NCBI GenBank assembly: GCA_024685995.1
Contig: JAIBDY010000003.1
Location: 1 to 64,000 of the forward strand
Direction of reading: 5' to 3'
Origin: Piscirickettsiaceae bacterium
Lineage (GTDB): Bacteria > Pseudomonadota > Gammaproteobacteria > Nitrosococcales > Methylophagaceae
DNA length: 64,000 bases
The notes beneath the pieces are model-generated. The model made no database searches and was not told where the DNA came from. It saw only the letters and a program-made list of their open reading frames with translations. Positions within the stretch are counted from its first letter, which is position 1. Each line of letters starts with the position of its first letter. A program made the translations under genes and the position numbers. This document shows, one piece after another, positions 62,347 to 64,000 of the stretch.

Positions 62347-64000
62347 TTAAGACTTTTTAGATAATTGTAATACAGCCAAAAATGCCTCCTGTGGCACATC
62401 AACTTTACCAATCGATTTCATCCGTTTTTTACCGGCTTTTTGTTTTTCCAATAGTTTACGTTTGCGCGATACATCGCCACCATAACATTTCGCCAAGACA
62501 TTTTTACGCATTGCCTTGACGGTCGAGCGGGAAATGACATGACCACCAATCGCCGCTTGAATCGCAATATCAAACATTTGGCGAGGGATTAACTCTTTCA
62601 TTTTTTCGACCAAATCGCGACCACGACCGATACTTTGATCTTTATGAACAATCATCGATAAAGCATCAACTCGTTCGCCATTAATCAAAATATCGAGCTT
62701 AACTAAATCAGCTGCCTGGAAACGAATAAAGTGATAATCCAACGAGGCGTAACCACGACTGACTGATTTCAGACGATCAAAAAAGTCGATCACGACCTCA
62801 TTCATTGGAATTTCATAACTCAGCGCAACCTGTTTCCCCATGTATTGCATGGAAGTTTGTACTCCCCGCTTTTCAATGCAGAGCGTAATCACCGCGCCAA
62901 GATGTTCTTGTGGTACTAAAATATCTGCAACGACAATTGGCTCACGAATTTCATCGATAGTCCCAACATCCGGTAATAACGCTGGGTTTTCGATATGAAT
63001 TTCTTCACCCTTGCGGTTCAATACTTCGAATACAACCGTTGGCGCCGTCGTGATTAAATCAAGATCATATTCGCGTTCTAAACGTTCTTGAATAATCTCC
63101 ATGTGGAGTAAACCCAAGAAACCACAGCGAAAACCAAAGCCTAATGCTTGTGAATTTTCCGGTTCAAAAAACAATGAGGCATCATTCAACCTTAATTTAC
63201 CCAACGCTTCACGAAAGGCTTCAAAGTCATCTGAACTGACAGGGAAAATACCGGCGTAGACTTGCGGTGTAACAGACTTAAAGCCGGGTAACATCTCTGT
63301 CGCGCCATGATGCGAATGCGTCAATGTATCCCCAACGGGAGCGCCATCAATATCTTTGACGCCCGAAATAACATAGCCTACTTCACCACAAAATAGGCCG
63401 TTACGTTTCGTACGTTTAGGCGTAAACACACCGACTTGTTCGACTTGGTATTCATGTCCTGTCGACATCACTTTGATTTTATCTTTCGCTTTGATCGAAC
63501 CTTGCATGATTCTCACTAAAGAGATCACGCCGACATAACTATCAAACCAAGAATCAATAATCAGAGCTTTCAGTTGACCGTCGGGATCGCCGGTTGGGGC
63601 TGGTACCCTTTGCACTAATGCTTCTAATAAATCTTCGATGCCCAATCCTGTTTTAGCACTACATTGCACGGCATCGAGTGCATCGACACCAATAATATCT
63701 TCAATTTCCTGCGCGACGCGTTCTGGCTCGGCAGAAGGCAAATCAATTTTATTCAAAACCGGTAGCACTTCTAAGTCTAAGTCTATCGCTGTATAGCAGT
63801 TAGCCACACTTTGCGCTTCGACGCCTTGCGCAGCATCTACGACTAATAATGCACCTTCACAAGCGGCCAGAGAGCGTGACACCTCATACGAAAAATCGAC
63901 ATGACCTGGCGTATCGATGAAATTGAGGTGGTAGATTTCACCATTACGTGCTTTGTAATCTAAAGAGACACATTGCGCCTTGATGGTAATGCCTCGCTCA
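62347..64000 (-). CDS. lepA: Elongation factor 4 (LepA), 5' end cut by window
   Basis: The frame is open to the window edge, so the N-terminal part of the G domain is missing. Visible are [37 protein letters not shown] (G3), [11 protein letters not shown] (G4), SAKTG (G5), the domain II segment and the LepA-specific C-terminal end [40 protein letters not shown]. The protein back-translocates ribosomes in vitro. It heads the operon to lepB and rnc. About 551 residues are seen. Confidence 0.97.
   Translation of the reverse strand, partial: ERGITIKAQCVSLDYKARNGEIYHLNFIDTPGHVDFSYEVSRSLAACEGALLVVDAAQGVEAQSVANCYTAIDLDLEVLPVLNKIDLPSAEPERVAQEIEDIIGVDALDAVQCSAKTGLGIEDLLEALVQRVPAPTGDPDGQLKALIIDSWFDSYVGVISLVRIMQGSIKAKDKIKVMSTGHEYQVEQVGVFTPKRTKRNGLFCGEVGYVISGVKDIDGAPVGDTLTHSHHGATEMLPGFKSVTPQVYAGIFPVSSDDFEAFREALGKLRLNDASLFFEPENSQALGFGFRCGFLGLLHMEIIQERLEREYDLDLITTAPTVVFEVLNRKGEEIHIENPALLPDVGTIDEIREPIVVADILVPQEHLGAVITLCIEKRGVQTSMQYMGKQVALSYEIPMNEVVIDFFDRLKSVSRGYASLDYHFIRFQAADLVKLDILINGERVDALSMIVHKDQSIGRGRDLVEKMKELIPRQMFDIAIQAAIGGHVISRSTVKAMRKNVLAKCYGGDVSRKRKLLEKQKAGKKRMKSIGKVDVPQEAFLAVLQLSKKS

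Overview
The window looks like chromosomal DNA of a gammaproteobacterium of moderate GC content. The core clusters lepA-lepB-DUF4845-rnc-era-recO-pdxJ-acpS, grxD-clpS-clpA, queA-trmJ-cysE-iscR and a cysM/rlmD neighbourhood all point that way. So do a type IV pilus with PilU-type ATPases, a Fur-box feoAB operon, and a btuB gene under a cobalamin riboswitch. The combination of a membrane pyrophosphatase, a Helicobacter-type malate:quinone oxidoreductase and PEP synthase would suit a marine, Methylophaga/Thiotrichales-like organism, but that placement is only an inference. No insertion sequence, prophage, CRISPR array or rRNA operon was seen. One tRNA gene, Leu(CAA), is present.

Layout. 1-2.5 kb: pilin gene with a sigma-54 promoter, a TfpX/TfpZ pilin accessory gene and a PglL-type pilin O-oligosaccharyltransferase cut by the window edge. 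2.7-8.5 kb: alanine dehydrogenase, SelO, PQQ sugar dehydrogenase, GreB and Mqo. 8.6-12.6 kb: a two-gene envelope operon, a von Willebrand A protein plus a membrane-anchored acidic protein with 15 tandem hexapeptides. 12.7-15.6 kb: promoter, cobalamin riboswitch, terminator, btuB and cobO. 15.4-16.5 kb: a tandem duplication of about 590 bp made of the cobO 3' end and the DNA after it. The second cobO tail is decayed, but a 109-bp noncoding block with DnaA-box-like sites is identical in both copies. 16.5-22 kb: clpA, clpS, grxD, serB, ppa, rubredoxin and a TSUP permease. 22-28 kb: hppA, MATE exporter and feoAB. 28-36.4 kb: pseudouridine synthase, tautomerase, proS, class I fumarase, a lytic transglycosylase, a HugZ-like protein and a cation/proton antiporter. 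36.4-43.1 kb: cytochrome c'-like protein behind a 43-bp tandem duplication, PAS-GGDEF cyclase, DUF4919-like lipoprotein, an encapsulated-ferritin homologue without an encapsulin gene beside it, bioA, and a translationally coupled GCS2 ligase/AstE-like hydrolase pair. 43.1-46.8 kb: iscA, iscR, cysE, trmJ, queA and tRNA-Leu. 47-52.6 kb: two PilU-like ATPases and ppsA. 52.7-64 kb: rlmD, YdbL- and YdbH-like envelope genes, cysM, acpS, pdxJ, recO, era, rnc, DUF4845, lepB and lepA (cut by the window edge).

How the parts fit. The left end makes and probably glycosylates pilin, while the PilU-like proteins at 47-50 kb would power retraction. btuB and cobO form a cobalamin uptake and adenosylation unit. 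The iscR promoter region carries a strong IscR type 1 site although iscS and iscU are absent. Iron handling recurs: Fur-controlled feoAB, HugZ-like, EncFtn and IscR/IscA. The most unusual items are the duplicated, partly invariant noncoding block after cobO, the orphan EncFtn, the ligase/hydrolase pair and the second PilU with an extra degenerate N-terminal domain.
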